Origin: Ureibacillus sp. FSL W7-1570
Lineage (GTDB): Bacteria > Bacillota > Bacilli > Bacillales_A > Planococcaceae
Assembly: GCF_038593265.1 (NCBI RefSeq)
Contig: NZ_CP151979.1
Span: forward strand, 1,178,001-1,242,000
Direction: 5' to 3'
DNA: 64,000 nucleotides
A program made the position numbers and the translations under genes. The notes below the pieces were generated by a model. The model had not been told where the DNA came from. It searched no databases and worked only from the letters and a program-made list of their open reading frames with translations. How positions within the stretch are numbered: the stretch's first letter is position 1; every line of letters begins with the position of its first letter. Of this stretch, positions 44,218-53,940 are shown piece by piece.

Positions 44218-44577
44218 TTATTTTGCGATTGCTTTTTTTGCTTCTTCCGCAAGTTGAGCGAAAGCTTGCGCATCGTTCACCGCTAAATCAGCCAACATTT
44301 TGCGGTTCACTTCGATACCAGCTTGTTTTAAACCGTACATTAAGCGGCTGTAAGAAAGACCGTTTTGGCGAGCTGCCGCATTGATACGTGTAATCCATAA
44401 TTTACGGAAATCACGTTTTTTCTGACGGCGGTCACGGTAAGCATATAAACCGGATTTCATTACCGCTTGGTTTGCTGTTCTATATAAAGTATGTTTTGAA
44501 CCGAAATAACCTTTTGCTAATTTTAAAACTTTTTTACGACGTCTGCGCGTTACTGTTCCACCTTTTACGCGTGGCAT
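44218..44577 (-). CDS. rplT: Ribosomal protein L20
   Basis: 119 residues, [32 protein letters not shown]..., standard length. 50S subunit protein and, in Bacillus, the repressor that binds the leader of this operon. ATG 44577 with SD GGAGG. Confidence 0.99.
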   Translation of the reverse strand: MPRVKGGTVTRRRRKKVLKLAKGYFGSKHTLYRTANQAVMKSGLYAYRDRRQKKRDFRKLWITRINAAARQNGLSYSRLMYGLKQAGIEVNRKMLADLAVNDAQAFAQLAEEAKKAIAK

Positions 44578-44631
44578 AGAAATTACCTCCTGCTATTCTT
44601 TCGAAAATTTTATAATCCGTTCAAAATTCCA

Positions 44632-44832
44632 TTATTTTTTGTATGCAAGTAATGTTTTGATGCGTTTGTAGTCGCCTGATGTCATCACTTTCGCTTTGCG
44701 AAGTTGGCGTTTTTGTTTTGTTGTTTTGTTTGCAAATAAGTGGCTTCCGTAAGCACGGTCAAATTTAAATTTACCTGTACCTGTTCTTTTGAAACGCTTA
44801 GCAGCGCCACGGTGAGTTTTCATTTTTGGCAT
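44632..44832 (-). CDS. rpmI: Ribosomal protein L35
   Basis: 66 residues, [36 protein letters not shown]..., standard length and sequence. Second gene of the infC operon, with SD AGGAGG. Confidence 0.99.
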   Translation of the reverse strand: MPKMKTHRGAAKRFKRTGTGKFKFDRAYGSHLFANKTTKQKRQLRKAKVMTSGDYKRIKTLLAYKK

Positions 44833-44864
44833 AGTAGTTCCTCCTAAACCTTATTTCGTAATCA

Positions 44865-45380
44865 TTATTTTTCGCTTTTTGGGGCCAGAATTAAGAACAT
44901 GCTCCGGCCTTCCAATTTAGGTTTTTGTTCTACCGTTGCATATTCGGCACATTCTTCAGCAAAACGATCCAATACCCGTTGTCCAATATCTGTATGCGTA
45001 ATCGCACGTCCTTTGAAACGCAATGTACATTTTACTTTATCTCCCTTTTGAAGGAATTTGATTGCGTTTCGAAGTTTCGTTTGGAAATCATGTTCGTCAA
45101 TCGTTGGGCTCAAACGAACCTCTTTCATATGAATGACTTTCTGATTTTTACGAATTTCGCGCTCTTTCTTTTGCTGCTCAAATTTATATTTGCCGTAGTC
45201 CATAATACGAGCAACAGGTGGCTTCGCTTGCGGTGCTACGAGGACTAGATCCAAGTTTACACGAGCAGCCATTTCCAACGCTTCGTTACGGGATATAATT
45301 CCTACTTGTTCACCGTTTTGATCAATTACACGAAGTTCACGTGCACGTATCCCTTCGTTTACGTACATGTCTTTGCTAAT
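44865..45380 (-). CDS. infC: Translation initiation factor IF-3 (AUU start)
   Basis: 171 residues with the linker and C-terminal domain ([47 protein letters not shown]). The start is taken as ATT 45380: GGAGGTG lies 9 bases upstream and the resulting N-terminus (M)[19 protein letters not shown] matches known IF-3. The ATG at 45368 has no SD of its own. A rare AUU start, used for autoregulation by IF-3, is known for this gene. Confidence 0.96.
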   Translation of the reverse strand: MSKDMYVNEGIRARELRVIDQNGEQVGIISRNEALEMAARVNLDLVLVAPQAKPPVARIMDYGKYKFEQQKKEREIRKNQKVIHMKEVRLSPTIDEHDFQTKLRNAIKFLQKGDKVKCTLRFKGRAITHTDIGQRVLDRFAEECAEYATVEQKPKLEGRSMFLILAPKSEK

Positions 45381-45625
45381 AAAAATCCACCTCCAAGGTT
45401 ATGTCGCGAATACACGGTTGAAAATCCCGGTTGAACGTTGCTGTTGTTCTGTTATGTCCATAAAAAAAGACGGACATTTCAGAAGATGTCCGCCCGCCGT
45501 AAAATACGCAAAAAAGAGCGTATTCATTTTTCCATGATGATTCGAACCTGTCAACTGCTCGATGCGTCGAACAGGTGAGAAGCGGGCAGCCTCTACTTTC
45601 AACCACAATCTTGTATTCTTAACCT
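45381..45625 (-). ncRNA. L20-type leader with attenuator upstream of infC
   Basis: The minus-strand leader contains the conserved-looking segment GGCTGCCCGCTTCTCACC and a pseudoknot-prone stretch. It then has a terminator stem (ACGGACAT/ATGTCCG, 45469-45493) with T-run at 45462-45468, located before the infC SD. This fits the ribosomal L20 leader known upstream of infC-rpmI-rplT in Firmicutes, where L20 binding causes termination. Confidence 0.8.
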
Positions 45626-45631
45626 TTGTTA

Positions 45632-45660
45632 TCGTAACATCCTGTTATTAAGATGTCAAG
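45632..45660 (-). promoter_or_regulatory. infC operon promoter
   Basis: Minus strand TTGACA (45655-45660), 17 bases, TACGAT (45632-45637). Confidence 0.8.
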
Positions 45661-45694
45661 TTTTTTATTTTTATATCTGACATACATCAATCAA

Positions 45695-45742
45695 ATTGGA
45701 TACAGAGGATGCCCAAACAGCAGCTGACGGGCATCCTCTGTT
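45695..45742 (-). terminator. thrS terminator
   Basis: Perfect 12-bp stem CAGAGGATGCCC/GGGCATCCTCTG with 14-base loop, 16 bases after the thrS stop; the T-tract is weak. Confidence 0.65.
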
Positions 45743-45757
45743 CCAATAAAATGAAAT

Positions 45758-47689
45758 TTACACTCTTGCATCCTTTTTGATGTCTTCAAGGAATTGTCCG
45801 AATGGCACCGTTTCTGAATCTTTGGAGCTGTAACGGCGGACATTGACCGTATTGGCTTCCACTTCTTTATCGCCCAATACCAACATGTACGGGATTTTCT
45901 TCATTTGCGCTTCACGGATTTTATAACCCAATTTTTCTTCACGCACATCAAGTTCTACACGGATTCCCGCTTTGCGAAGTTCTTCTTCCACCTGTTTTGC
46001 ATAATCGAAATGCACTTCGTTGGATACAGGGATCACGACCGCTTGAACAGGCGCCAACCATGTTGGGAATGCCCCTTTGTATTCTTCGATCAAAAAGGCA
46101 ACAAAGCGTTCCATTGTGGATACGACACCGCGGTGAATAACAACCGGACGATGTTTTTCCCCGTCTTCGCCGATGTATGTTAAATCAAAGCGTTCCGGAA
46201 GCAGGAAGTCAAGCTGCACAGTAGATAGAGTTTCTTCTTTGCCGATGGCTGTTTTTACTTGCACGTCAAGTTTTGGACCATAGAAAGCAGCTTCGCCTTC
46301 CGCTTCAAAATATTCTAGTCCTAAATCATCCATCGCTTCTTTTAACATGCTTTGTGCGCGTTCCCACATTTCATCATCATCATAATATTTTTCTGTATCT
46401 TCTGGGTCCCGGTAAGATAAACGGAATCGATAATCTTTGATATCGAAGTCTTTATACACTTCAAGAATCAAGTTTAATACCCGTTTAAATTCATCTTTGA
46501 TTTGGTCCGGACGAACGAAAATATGGGCATCGTTCAAAGTCATGCCGCGCACGCGCTGCAAGCCGGATAAACCGCCGGACGCTTCATAGCGGTGCATCAT
46601 GCCAAGTTCGGCAATCCGGATTGGCAACTCGCGGTATGAGTGCATGCCGCTTTTATAAACCATCATATGGTGTGGACAGTTCATCGGACGAAGCACCAAT
46701 GTTTCATTATCCATTTCCATCGGCGGGAACATGTCTTCAGAATAGTGCTCCCAGTGGCCGGAAGTTTCATATAAACGTTTTGAACCTAACACTGGTGTGT
46801 AAACGTGTTTATATCCTAAGCTGATTTCTTTATCTACAATATAGCGCTCGATAATGCGGCGGATAGTGGCGCCGTTTGGAAGCCAAAGCGGCAAACCTTG
46901 TCCCACTGTTGGGGATAAAGTGAACAGTTCCAACTCTTTCCCCAGTTTGCGGTGGTCGCGTTCTCTCGCTTCTTCCAGCATTTTTAAGTGATTTTGCAAA
47001 TCTTCTTTTGTAAAGAAGGCTGTACCGTAAATGCGTTGAAGCATTTTGTTGTTGGAGTCTCCACGCCAATAAGCTCCTGCCAATGAAAGCAATTTGAATT
47101 CTTTTAATTTTCCAGTGGAAGGAACATGTACGCCACGGCAAAGATCAAAAAATTCACCTTGGTAATAGATGGATACTTGCTCCCCTTCCGGAATCGCATC
47201 CAAAAGTTCTAATTTATATTCATCGCCAATTTCTTCGTAAATGCGGCGAGCTTCTTCGCGAGTGACGTTTTTGCGGATGATTTCAAGGTTTTCTGAAATG
47301 ATTTTTTTCATTTCTTTTTCGATTTTTGGAAGATCTTCCGCTGTAATTGGTGTCGGTGAATCGATGTCATAATAGAATCCGCCTTCAATCACAGGGCCAA
47401 TCCCCAGTTTCGCCCCAGGGAATAAACGTTTCACCGCTTGCGCTGTCAAGTGGGCAGTTGAATGGCGCAAAATGTCAAGGGCATCTTCATGATCCGGTGT
47501 TACGATTTCAATTGCACCGTCTTCTTCAATTGGTGTTTTTAAATCCAACAATTTGCCATTGACCTTCCCTGCCAACGCTTTTTTGCGCAATCCCGGGCTG
47601 ATGGACGCTGCGACTTCTTCAGTCGTTGTGCCTTTGGAAAACTCCTTTACTGCACCATCCGGAAAAGTTAATTGAATCACTTCAGCCAT
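45758..47689 (-). CDS. thrS: Threonyl-tRNA synthetase
   Basis: 643 residues: TGS domain, editing domain ([33 protein letters not shown]), class II catalytic core with the Zn-binding [36 protein letters not shown] (motif 2), [14 protein letters not shown] (motif 3) and anticodon-binding domain. ATG 47689 has GGAG at 8-base spacing; ATG 47695 is too close to it. Controlled by a T-box. Confidence 0.98.
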   Translation of the reverse strand: MAEVIQLTFPDGAVKEFSKGTTTEEVAASISPGLRKKALAGKVNGKLLDLKTPIEEDGAIEIVTPDHEDALDILRHSTAHLTAQAVKRLFPGAKLGIGPVIEGGFYYDIDSPTPITAEDLPKIEKEMKKIISENLEIIRKNVTREEARRIYEEIGDEYKLELLDAIPEGEQVSIYYQGEFFDLCRGVHVPSTGKLKEFKLLSLAGAYWRGDSNNKMLQRIYGTAFFTKEDLQNHLKMLEEARERDHRKLGKELELFTLSPTVGQGLPLWLPNGATIRRIIERYIVDKEISLGYKHVYTPVLGSKRLYETSGHWEHYSEDMFPPMEMDNETLVLRPMNCPHHMMVYKSGMHSYRELPIRIAELGMMHRYEASGGLSGLQRVRGMTLNDAHIFVRPDQIKDEFKRVLNLILEVYKDFDIKDYRFRLSYRDPEDTEKYYDDDEMWERAQSMLKEAMDDLGLEYFEAEGEAAFYGPKLDVQVKTAIGKEETLSTVQLDFLLPERFDLTYIGEDGEKHRPVVIHRGVVSTMERFVAFLIEEYKGAFPTWLAPVQAVVIPVSNEVHFDYAKQVEEELRKAGIRVELDVREEKLGYKIREAQMKKIPYMLVLGDKEVEANTVNVRRYSSKDSETVPFGQFLEDIKKDARV

Positions 47690-47769
47690 ATTCATTCTCC
47701 TTTACTGTAGTTTGATTCGTTCAAATTATGTTTTACATTTGCTGGAATCCAAATTCAAATAGTTGAACG

Positions 47770-48035
47770 ACACAAATAAAAAACGCCATCCCGATAAAGG
47801 GACGACGCGATCGCTCGTGGTTCCACCCTTCTTCCTTCCGAAATCAAAGCAATTTCAGACGAAGCTCTGGGTCGGTGTAACGTACCGATAGCCGTCAGCG
47901 GATTGTTCCCCGCCGAAGCTCCGAGGTAGTAAAGTGTTGCGTCGTACTAGGAAACTTCCAGCCTAGGTTTCCCTCTCTATAAGCCGTTTCACAAACTTCA
48001 TGTCCTCTTCACTGCCACTGAAATATTTATCACAA
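47770..48035 (-). promoter_or_regulatory. T-box riboswitch leader of thrS
   Basis: Minus strand carries the T-box GGGTGGAACCACG (47816-47828), followed by a terminator stem (CGTCGTCCC.../GGGATGGCG, 47783-47808) and six T. Specifier codon not assigned with confidence; Thr is inferred from the gene. It fills the 395-base gap between thrS and dnaI. Confidence 0.92.
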
Positions 48036-48039
48036 TCAA

Positions 48040-48068
48040 AGTATACGCTGACTTTATTCGAAATGCAA
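48040..48068 (-). promoter_or_regulatory. thrS promoter
   Basis: Minus strand TTGCAT (48063-48068), 17 bases, TATACT (48040-48045), just upstream of the T-box leader. Confidence 0.75.
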
Positions 48069-48084
48069 CTGTCGAAATGGACTT

Positions 48085-49026
48085 TCATTCGGATTGTCTC
48101 CGGTTTTCGCCAGTCATTTCAATCGGAATCGTCACCGCTTTGATCCGCTCCATAATTCTGGCGGCTTTCACGACATCGACCTCACCGCGGGAAGTCTCAG
48201 CCAGGTGGAGTTCCAATTGTTTATAATTAAAATTGGAAGTAATAAAGGTTGGGAGCTGTTCACTCATCCGATAATGCAAAATGGGACCTAAAATTTCATC
48301 CCTCGCCCAGCTGGATAAAGACTCCGAACCAATATCATCAAGCATCAGTACAGGAGCCTGCTTTACAAAATCGATTTTTTCCTGGAGGGTTTGATTCTGG
48401 ATGGAATTCTTCAACTCCCTCAAAAATTCCGGAACAAAAACGAGAACAGAAGGAACTCTCAAACTGGCAAGCTCGTTGGCGATGGCCCCCAATACGAAGG
48501 ATTTCCCAACGCCGAATTCGCCATATAAATAAAATCCTTTTTTCGGCAATTCCCCTGTCTTTTTGTAATGATTGATGAAATCAGCGGCATAATTGGCAAT
48601 AATTACCCGTGATTCATCGTCAATCAATAAATCTTGCAATGTGGCAGATAATACGTCTTTCGGCATATACATGCTTGAAATCATCGATTCGATTTCTCTA
48701 CGCTCGTCTTCAATAATCTTTTGCTTACAGCGCTCATACTCGACATCAATCATATTTTGGGAAATGTACAATTTGGGAATAAATCCCTTTAAATAATTGG
48801 TGCATTGTTCCGTAGAACCGCAATTGCAACATTCGCTGGATTGGCTGATATATTCATACAGTTTGGCCAAACTGCGCTCCACCATCTCTTTATTGACCAC
48901 ATCGTCATGTTCCGCCAAGAATTTTTGAACATCCGGATGCTCCAAAATTTGATTGCGGATGGCATTATACCTTTCTTGAAAGGAAGGAATTTGAAATTTT
49001 TCTAAAGCTTTTTTGATCGATTCGAT
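48085..49026 (-). CDS. dnaI: Primosomal protein DnaI (helicase loader), apparent AUC start
   Basis: 313-residue AAA+ helicase loader. Cys-rich zinc site SSECCNCGSTEQCTNY, Walker A GEFGVGKS (about 169-176), Walker B VLMLDDIG, sensor FITSNFNY. The conserved N-terminus IESIKKALEKF...FQERYNAIRNQI is encoded upstream of the first ordinary start (TTG 48945), in frame and bounded by a stop at 49033. The only codon at proper spacing (7 bases) from the SD AGGTG is ATC 49026. That start gives the usual length of about 311. The SD overlaps the dnaB stop, so translation is probably coupled. Confidence 0.9.
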   Translation of the reverse strand: MESIKKALEKFQIPSFQERYNAIRNQILEHPDVQKFLAEHDDVVNKEMVERSLAKLYEYISQSSECCNCGSTEQCTNYLKGFIPKLYISQNMIDVEYERCKQKIIEDERREIESMISSMYMPKDVLSATLQDLLIDDESRVIIANYAADFINHYKKTGELPKKGFYLYGEFGVGKSFVLGAIANELASLRVPSVLVFVPEFLRELKNSIQNQTLQEKIDFVKQAPVLMLDDIGSESLSSWARDEILGPILHYRMSEQLPTFITSNFNYKQLELHLAETSRGEVDVVKAARIMERIKAVTIPIEMTGENRRQSE

Positions 49027-49036
49027 TGTTCGTCAC

Positions 49037-50401
49037 CTACCCGTCTACAACTCCAAGTTTTTGCAATATTTTTCTGCGCTCTTCTTCAAAATTGATGTTT
49101 GATGCCTTTTTTTCCTCTTTCTTTGGTTCATTCCGTTTATAAAACCATTCCGGAATCTTTTCTTCCCTTATATTTTTATAAGGCTGTTTCTTGTAGTTTG
49201 ATGAAGCGGATTTTTTCGCTTCGCTTTCAAGCTTCCATTGCATATATTGGTCCCGTTCCGTGCGGGCAAGTTCCATTGCTTCTTTCGCCGTCCGTACATT
49301 TTTCCGCATCCAGTGGTCCGCGATCCGTTCGACATATTTGCGGGGCAATTTCATATCTAAAGTGAGCATCACATATTCGAGCAATACATTGACGACCCCG
49401 ATAGGCATGCCGTGCTTCATGATTAAATCTTCAGCCAGTTCGACGGAAGACGGCAACGGTTCTTTTCCGTTATTGATATCCCGCAACACTTGAATCGGCG
49501 GAGTCGTCTCAAGATAATGGATCAGCTCCTGCTCTTTCGTCAGCGACTGATTCGGTTCATCCTGCGGCTTCGACTCAAAGTTTTTTTCAAATTTCGGCAC
49601 TTCCTTGGAAATGGTCAATTTATAATAATCGGCAGCCGCCTTCTTCAATCTTTCCAATGAAATGTTCATTTCATCATCAATGGCCAATATCACAATTTTT
49701 TGCATATCCAACGGGGATAGCTGATAGAGGAAAGCAAGCTTTGCAATCCATTCCTTCACTTCCGGCGTAAACACGCGGGAAGGGATCAATTGTTCCGATA
49801 ATCCGGCTTGCAATAAATCGAAGTCAAACCGTTCATAATAAAAAGGATAATTCATTTGGTTGGATTTCAGCTCGGGCTCGATAAATTCCTGGGGTACATT
49901 CGTATCAATCGGCTTGAACACATCTGTAAACGTTCTTGAAACCTCTTTGAAAGCGTCCTTGTCAATCCGCTTAATGAACCGTTTGCGCAGTTTGCGGTAA
50001 GCCTGTTCGCCAATTCTGCTGAATAAAAACATCGATAAAAGCGGGTCTTGGAAAAATAGTTCCGCATCCAAAGGGCGCGCCAATTCATAAATGAACGAAC
50101 GATTTTCCCCTTCATCTTTCCGGTATGTCTTCAAGAGTCCGATCGCTTCAAGGGAAATCCGTGCTTGAAACACTTTCATGATCGGCATATTCAGCACATT
50201 CATCAAGTAGTAGTGGTTTAATAATCCCCTGTGAGGATCTTCCCCTTCCGCCCATAAAGTCAAATACAAACTGATTGGCTCCGGACCGGTAAGGGGCTGA
50301 TAAAAAAGGGTCAACAGCTGCCGGTCATGTGAAGAGAGAGAAGAAGGGAGAAGGATATCAAAAGAATCCTTGGGCTGCAACTCTTTATACAAGTAAACCA
50401 T
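49037..50401 (-). CDS. dnaB: Replication initiation and membrane attachment protein DnaB
   Basis: 454 residues of the Bacillus DnaB (DnaB/DnaD) family, which with DnaD and DnaI loads the replicative helicase at oriC; not the helicase itself. Contains the DDBH1/DDBH2 segments, with YxxxIxxxW-like IADHWMRKNVRTAKEAMELA near residue 370. Start ATG 50401 follows GGGGGG. Between nrdR and dnaI, as in Bacillus. Confidence 0.95.
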   Translation of the reverse strand: MVYLYKELQPKDSFDILLPSSLSSHDRQLLTLFYQPLTGPEPISLYLTLWAEGEDPHRGLLNHYYLMNVLNMPIMKVFQARISLEAIGLLKTYRKDEGENRSFIYELARPLDAELFFQDPLLSMFLFSRIGEQAYRKLRKRFIKRIDKDAFKEVSRTFTDVFKPIDTNVPQEFIEPELKSNQMNYPFYYERFDFDLLQAGLSEQLIPSRVFTPEVKEWIAKLAFLYQLSPLDMQKIVILAIDDEMNISLERLKKAAADYYKLTISKEVPKFEKNFESKPQDEPNQSLTKEQELIHYLETTPPIQVLRDINNGKEPLPSSVELAEDLIMKHGMPIGVVNVLLEYVMLTLDMKLPRKYVERIADHWMRKNVRTAKEAMELARTERDQYMQWKLESEAKKSASSNYKKQPYKNIREEKIPEWFYKRNEPKKEEKKASNINFEEERRKILQKLGVVDG

Positions 50402-50419
50402 ATATTCTTCCCCCCGTTA

Positions 50420-50884
50420 TCACTTTTTGGACTGGCGATTCAACAATTCCGTCAATTCATCCATAAATACGTTGATATCTTTAAATTGGCGGTAAACGGA
50501 AGCGAAACGGACATAGGCCACTTCATCCACTTTCGCAAGCTCGTCCATGACCATTTCGCCGACATCCACGGAACTCACTTCCGAATTTCCAATCCTTCTC
50601 AATTCTTTTTCGATATCATAAACGATTTGTTCAAGTTGTTCCAATGGCACAGGGCGCTTTTCGCAGGCGCGGATCAATCCTCTCAACACTTTTTCACGGC
50701 TGAACTCTTCCCTGGAACCATCTTTTTTTACGACAATCAAAGGTGTTTCCTCCACTTTTTCAAAAGTGGTGAATCGGTAACCGCAAGATTCGCATTCCCT
50801 GCGTCTACGAATCTCTTTATTATCATCAACGGGTCTGGAATCTACCACACGCGTTCCGTTATGGTGACAACTTGGACATCTCAT
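50420..50884 (-). CDS. nrdR: Transcriptional repressor NrdR
   Basis: 154 residues: N-terminal zinc ribbon [15 protein letters not shown]...CESCGYRF, then ATP-cone ([29 protein letters not shown]). Represses ribonucleotide reductase genes in response to ATP/dATP. First gene of the nrdR-dnaB-dnaI run. Bacillus has speD between gapB and nrdR; here none is present. Confidence 0.97.
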   Translation of the reverse strand: MRCPSCHHNGTRVVDSRPVDDNKEIRRRRECESCGYRFTTFEKVEETPLIVVKKDGSREEFSREKVLRGLIRACEKRPVPLEQLEQIVYDIEKELRRIGNSEVSSVDVGEMVMDELAKVDEVAYVRFASVYRQFKDINVFMDELTELLNRQSKK

Positions 50885-51102
50885 AATTTTAATTCTCCCT
50901 GTCTAGTTTCTTAATGAATATTATAACAGATAACAAAGAATGTGACACTTTTCCCATATACGTGACTTGATAACAATCAGATAGGCTATCATTTTAATAT
51001 ACTTTCATCCAAAAATCGAGATGATTTATTCCGAATTTCATTAACAGCTTTGCTAATATTTTGTTTTGACAAGTCATCCATAATATGGGGGCAAAAAATA
51101 AA

Positions 51103-51140
51103 AAGTGTAGACAAAGTCCGGAAGACAATGTCTACACTGA
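51103..51140 (-). terminator. gapB terminator
   Basis: 10-bp outer stem AGTGTAGACA/TGTCTACACT plus partial inner pairing, followed on the minus strand by TTTTTATTTTTT. It contains 14 bases (TGTAGACAAAGTCC) also found at the left end of the IS1182-type elements. Confidence 0.75.
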
Positions 51141-51153
51141 TCCAAACATAATA

Positions 51154-52173
51154 TTATGCTGTTACTGTTTCCAATGCTTTGACAACTTTTCTAGTCAAAT
51201 CCACAACGCGTGCAGAATAACCCCATTCATTGTCGTACCAAGCCATCACTTTCACTTTTCTTGTACCCATTACCATTGTTAACTGTGCATCAATTGTTGA
51301 TGAATAAGTTGTAGTATTGAAATCTACCGATACAAGAGGTTCTTCACAGTAATTCAAAATGCCTTTCAACGGACCTTCGCTGGCTTTTTTGAAGGCTTCA
51401 TTTACTTGCTCAGCCGTTACATCTTGTTTCAAATCGACAACCAAGTCCACCAAAGAAACGTTTGGCGTTGGTACACGAAGGGCTAAACCATGGATTTTTC
51501 CTTGCAATTCCGGAATTACTTTGCCCAATGCTTTTGCCGCACCAGTTGTTGTCGGGATGATGCTTTGACCGCAGGCGCGGGCACGGCGTAAATCTTTGTG
51601 CATGTTATCTAAGTTTTTCTGATCGTTTGTATATGCGTGAACAGTTGTCATTAAACCGTTTTCAATTCCAAATTGTTCATGCAACACTTTGACAACCGGA
51701 GCCAAGCAGTTTGTTGTACAAGAAGCATTTGAAATGATATCGTGTTTGGATAAATCTAAAGCGTCTTCGTTCACACCAACCACAATTGTGACATCTTCGT
51801 TTTTCCCTGGCGCTGTTAAAATCACTTTTTTCGCTCCCGCTTCCAAGTGAAGGGCCGCTTTTTCACGATCGTTAAATTTACCTGTCGCTTCAATTACAAC
51901 GTCTACACCAAGCTCTTTCCAAGGCAATTTTGCAGGATCGCGTTCAGCCACTAATTGCACACGCTTGCCATTTACAATCAATGCATCTTCTTCATATTCC
52001 ACTGTACCATCGAAATGACCATGAATTGTATCATATTTCACCATATGTGCCAATGTTTTGGCAGGATAGCTCGCATTGACTGCCACTATATTTAAATCGT
52101 CTTGAACAATTGCTTGTCGGAACACCATACGGCCAATTCGACCAAAGCCGTTTATTGCAATAGAAACTGTCAT
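51154..52173 (-). CDS. gapB: Glyceraldehyde-3-phosphate dehydrogenase, gluconeogenic (GapB type)
   Basis: 339 residues. Catalytic Cys 152 in SNASCTTNCLAP, NAD(P) fold INGFGRIGRMVFR. The loop after the second strand reads VNASYPAKT rather than the Asp-containing loop of glycolytic GapA, typical of the NADP-preferring GapB. Its position beside coaE-mutM-polA matches Bacillus gapB. A CcpN-like operator covers its -10 region, indicating repression in glucose. Confidence 0.95.
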   Translation of the reverse strand: MTVSIAINGFGRIGRMVFRQAIVQDDLNIVAVNASYPAKTLAHMVKYDTIHGHFDGTVEYEEDALIVNGKRVQLVAERDPAKLPWKELGVDVVIEATGKFNDREKAALHLEAGAKKVILTAPGKNEDVTIVVGVNEDALDLSKHDIISNASCTTNCLAPVVKVLHEQFGIENGLMTTVHAYTNDQKNLDNMHKDLRRARACGQSIIPTTTGAAKALGKVIPELQGKIHGLALRVPTPNVSLVDLVVDLKQDVTAEQVNEAFKKASEGPLKGILNYCEEPLVSVDFNTTTYSSTIDAQLTMVMGTRKVKVMAWYDNEWGYSARVVDLTRKVVKALETVTA

Positions 52174-52223
52174 TATATATAAGCCTCCTATTTTACTTCA
52201 ATTATGTTTACTTTTTCTCAATT

Positions 52224-52234
52224 AGTATAGCACA
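52224..52234 (-). promoter_or_regulatory. CcpN-like operator over an extended -10 of gapB
   Basis: Minus strand TGTGCTATACT matches, from memory, the CcpN consensus TRTGHYATAYW at every position and includes an extended -10 (TGCTATACT). A clear -35 at 17 bases is not seen. Confidence 0.6.
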
Positions 52235-52444
52235 TTATTAATAATCGTGTACCAACAATTATAAGATTAAAAAAAATATTATTTTCAAAATAATGAAAAA
52301 AATCGGCTCCGTTGAAGCATACTGCGAAACTTGGGGAGAAACCCTATACCAATATTCCATATTCGAACAGCTAAATTCAACAAGAATCATTCCAAAAATC
52401 TTGAAAATTTTTTGACATCACGAGCATATTTTTTCAATAATCAG

Positions 52445-53038
52445 CTAAAGAACGTCCCAATCTTTTAAAATTTGCTCCAGTTGTTTCCGCGTTTCCTCGA
52501 TTGAACCGTTATTATTAATGACCGCATCCGCCCCTTGCTCTTTCACCGACAAAGGCAATTGGGACTGTATGCGGGCTTTTGCCTCTTCTTCTGTCAATTG
52601 ATTTCTTTTCATTAATCTTTCCAATTGCACATCTTCCGATACGGACACGACCAAAATTTTATCCACAAAATGTTGAAGCTTGCTTTCAAATAGTAATGGA
52701 ATATCCATAATCACCGTTTTTTCGCCTTTTTCAAGATACTCATCCCGCTGACGGAGCATTTCTTTCCGGATGGCCGGATGAATGATGCTATTCAACAGTT
52801 GCCGTTTCTCTTCATCATTGAAAATAATGGAACCTAATTTTTTCCGGTCCAGTTCCCCATTCTCCGTCAAAACTTCTTCCCCAAAGGCTTCTGCAATTTT
52901 TTTCAATGTTTCGCTGCCTGGTTCCACCACTTGCCGGGCCACCACATCCGCATCAACGATTGGAAATCCATATTCTTTTAACATATTACTTACGGTACTT
53001 TTTCCGCTTGCAATACTTCCTGTTAAACCAATGATCAT
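52445..53038 (-). CDS. coaE: Dephospho-CoA kinase
   Basis: 197-residue last enzyme of CoA synthesis. It has P-loop GLTGSIASGKST at the N-terminus, DADVVARQVVEPG and DIPLLFESKL. ATG 53038 follows AAAGGTG; the longer frame from 53095 overlaps mutM and has no SD. Follows mutM as in Bacillus, but ytaF, which lies between them there, is absent. Confidence 0.97.
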   Translation of the reverse strand: MIIGLTGSIASGKSTVSNMLKEYGFPIVDADVVARQVVEPGSETLKKIAEAFGEEVLTENGELDRKKLGSIIFNDEEKRQLLNSIIHPAIRKEMLRQRDEYLEKGEKTVIMDIPLLFESKLQHFVDKILVVSVSEDVQLERLMKRNQLTEEEAKARIQSQLPLSVKEQGADAVINNNGSIEETRKQLEQILKDWDVL

Positions 53039-53051
53039 AGCAAACACCTTT

Positions 53052-53924
53052 CTAATGTTGACATTTTGGACAATAAACGCTCGTTCTTCCGGCAATCGTC
53101 ATCGATTTTGTTTTTGAAGAACAGTTTGGACAAACCTTTTTGCCATACATTTTCAAACGATGCTGCATCCCGCCGGCTTCTCCATTGATGTTTCGATAAT
53201 CGGAAATCGTCGAACCGCCCATTTCGATGCTTTCCAACAATACCTTTTGAACGGCTTCAAACAATTCGATTTTCCGCTTTTTGCTGACTCTTCCCGTCTT
53301 TCTTGCGGGATGGATGCCGACCCGGAAAAGGGCTTCCGTTGCATAAATATTGCCGCAGCCGGAAATCACTTGTCCATCCATAATGACTTCCTTGATCGGC
53401 TTATTTTTATATTTCGTAAGCTCACATTTTTCCAAAAAGTAATTCAAGGCAAGTTCCTCAAAGGGTTCCGGAGCCATTAATAGCAGCGGCGGATGCTCAT
53501 CCATGGTTTTTAACAACCGCATTTCACCAAATCTGCGTATATCGGAAAAGATGAGCTTCTCGCCAGTGGATAATGAAAACTTTGCGTGAATATGGTTGCG
53601 AAATTTTTCTTCCAAAATTTCATTCTCCTGGCCGACGATGAACCAGGCGCCGGTCATTCCCAGATGATTGACGAAAAGGTAGGGCTGTTCATTTTTTTCG
53701 ACATCAAAGAAAATATATTTGGCCCGCCGTTTCACCTTTTTGATCGTCATGCCGCGCATTTCGTTTTCAAAATCCGATGGCTCCATATTTTTGACAATGC
53801 ATTGCTTTCCTTGTTGGTGGGATGCATAAACCGTTTTTGACAACACCACATTTTCAATCGTTTTTCCTTCGATTTTCGGGGAAAGCGCCCGAACAACCCC
53901 TTCCACTTCCGGTAATTCAGGCAT
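53052..53924 (-). CDS. mutM: Formamidopyrimidine-DNA glycosylase
   Basis: 290-residue base-excision enzyme for 8-oxoguanine. Catalytic N-terminus (M)PELPEVEGV (Pro, Glu), the conserved Lys in VNHLGMTGAW region, helix-two-turn-helix GCGNIYATEALFRVGIHP, and C-terminal zinc finger CPNC...YCPKCQ. Between polA and coaE in one run. Confidence 0.98.
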   Translation of the reverse strand: MPELPEVEGVVRALSPKIEGKTIENVVLSKTVYASHQQGKQCIVKNMEPSDFENEMRGMTIKKVKRRAKYIFFDVEKNEQPYLFVNHLGMTGAWFIVGQENEILEEKFRNHIHAKFSLSTGEKLIFSDIRRFGEMRLLKTMDEHPPLLLMAPEPFEELALNYFLEKCELTKYKNKPIKEVIMDGQVISGCGNIYATEALFRVGIHPARKTGRVSKKRKIELFEAVQKVLLESIEMGGSTISDYRNINGEAGGMQHRLKMYGKKVCPNCSSKTKSMTIAGRTSVYCPKCQH

Positions 53925-53940
53925 GAATTCACTTCCTTAA

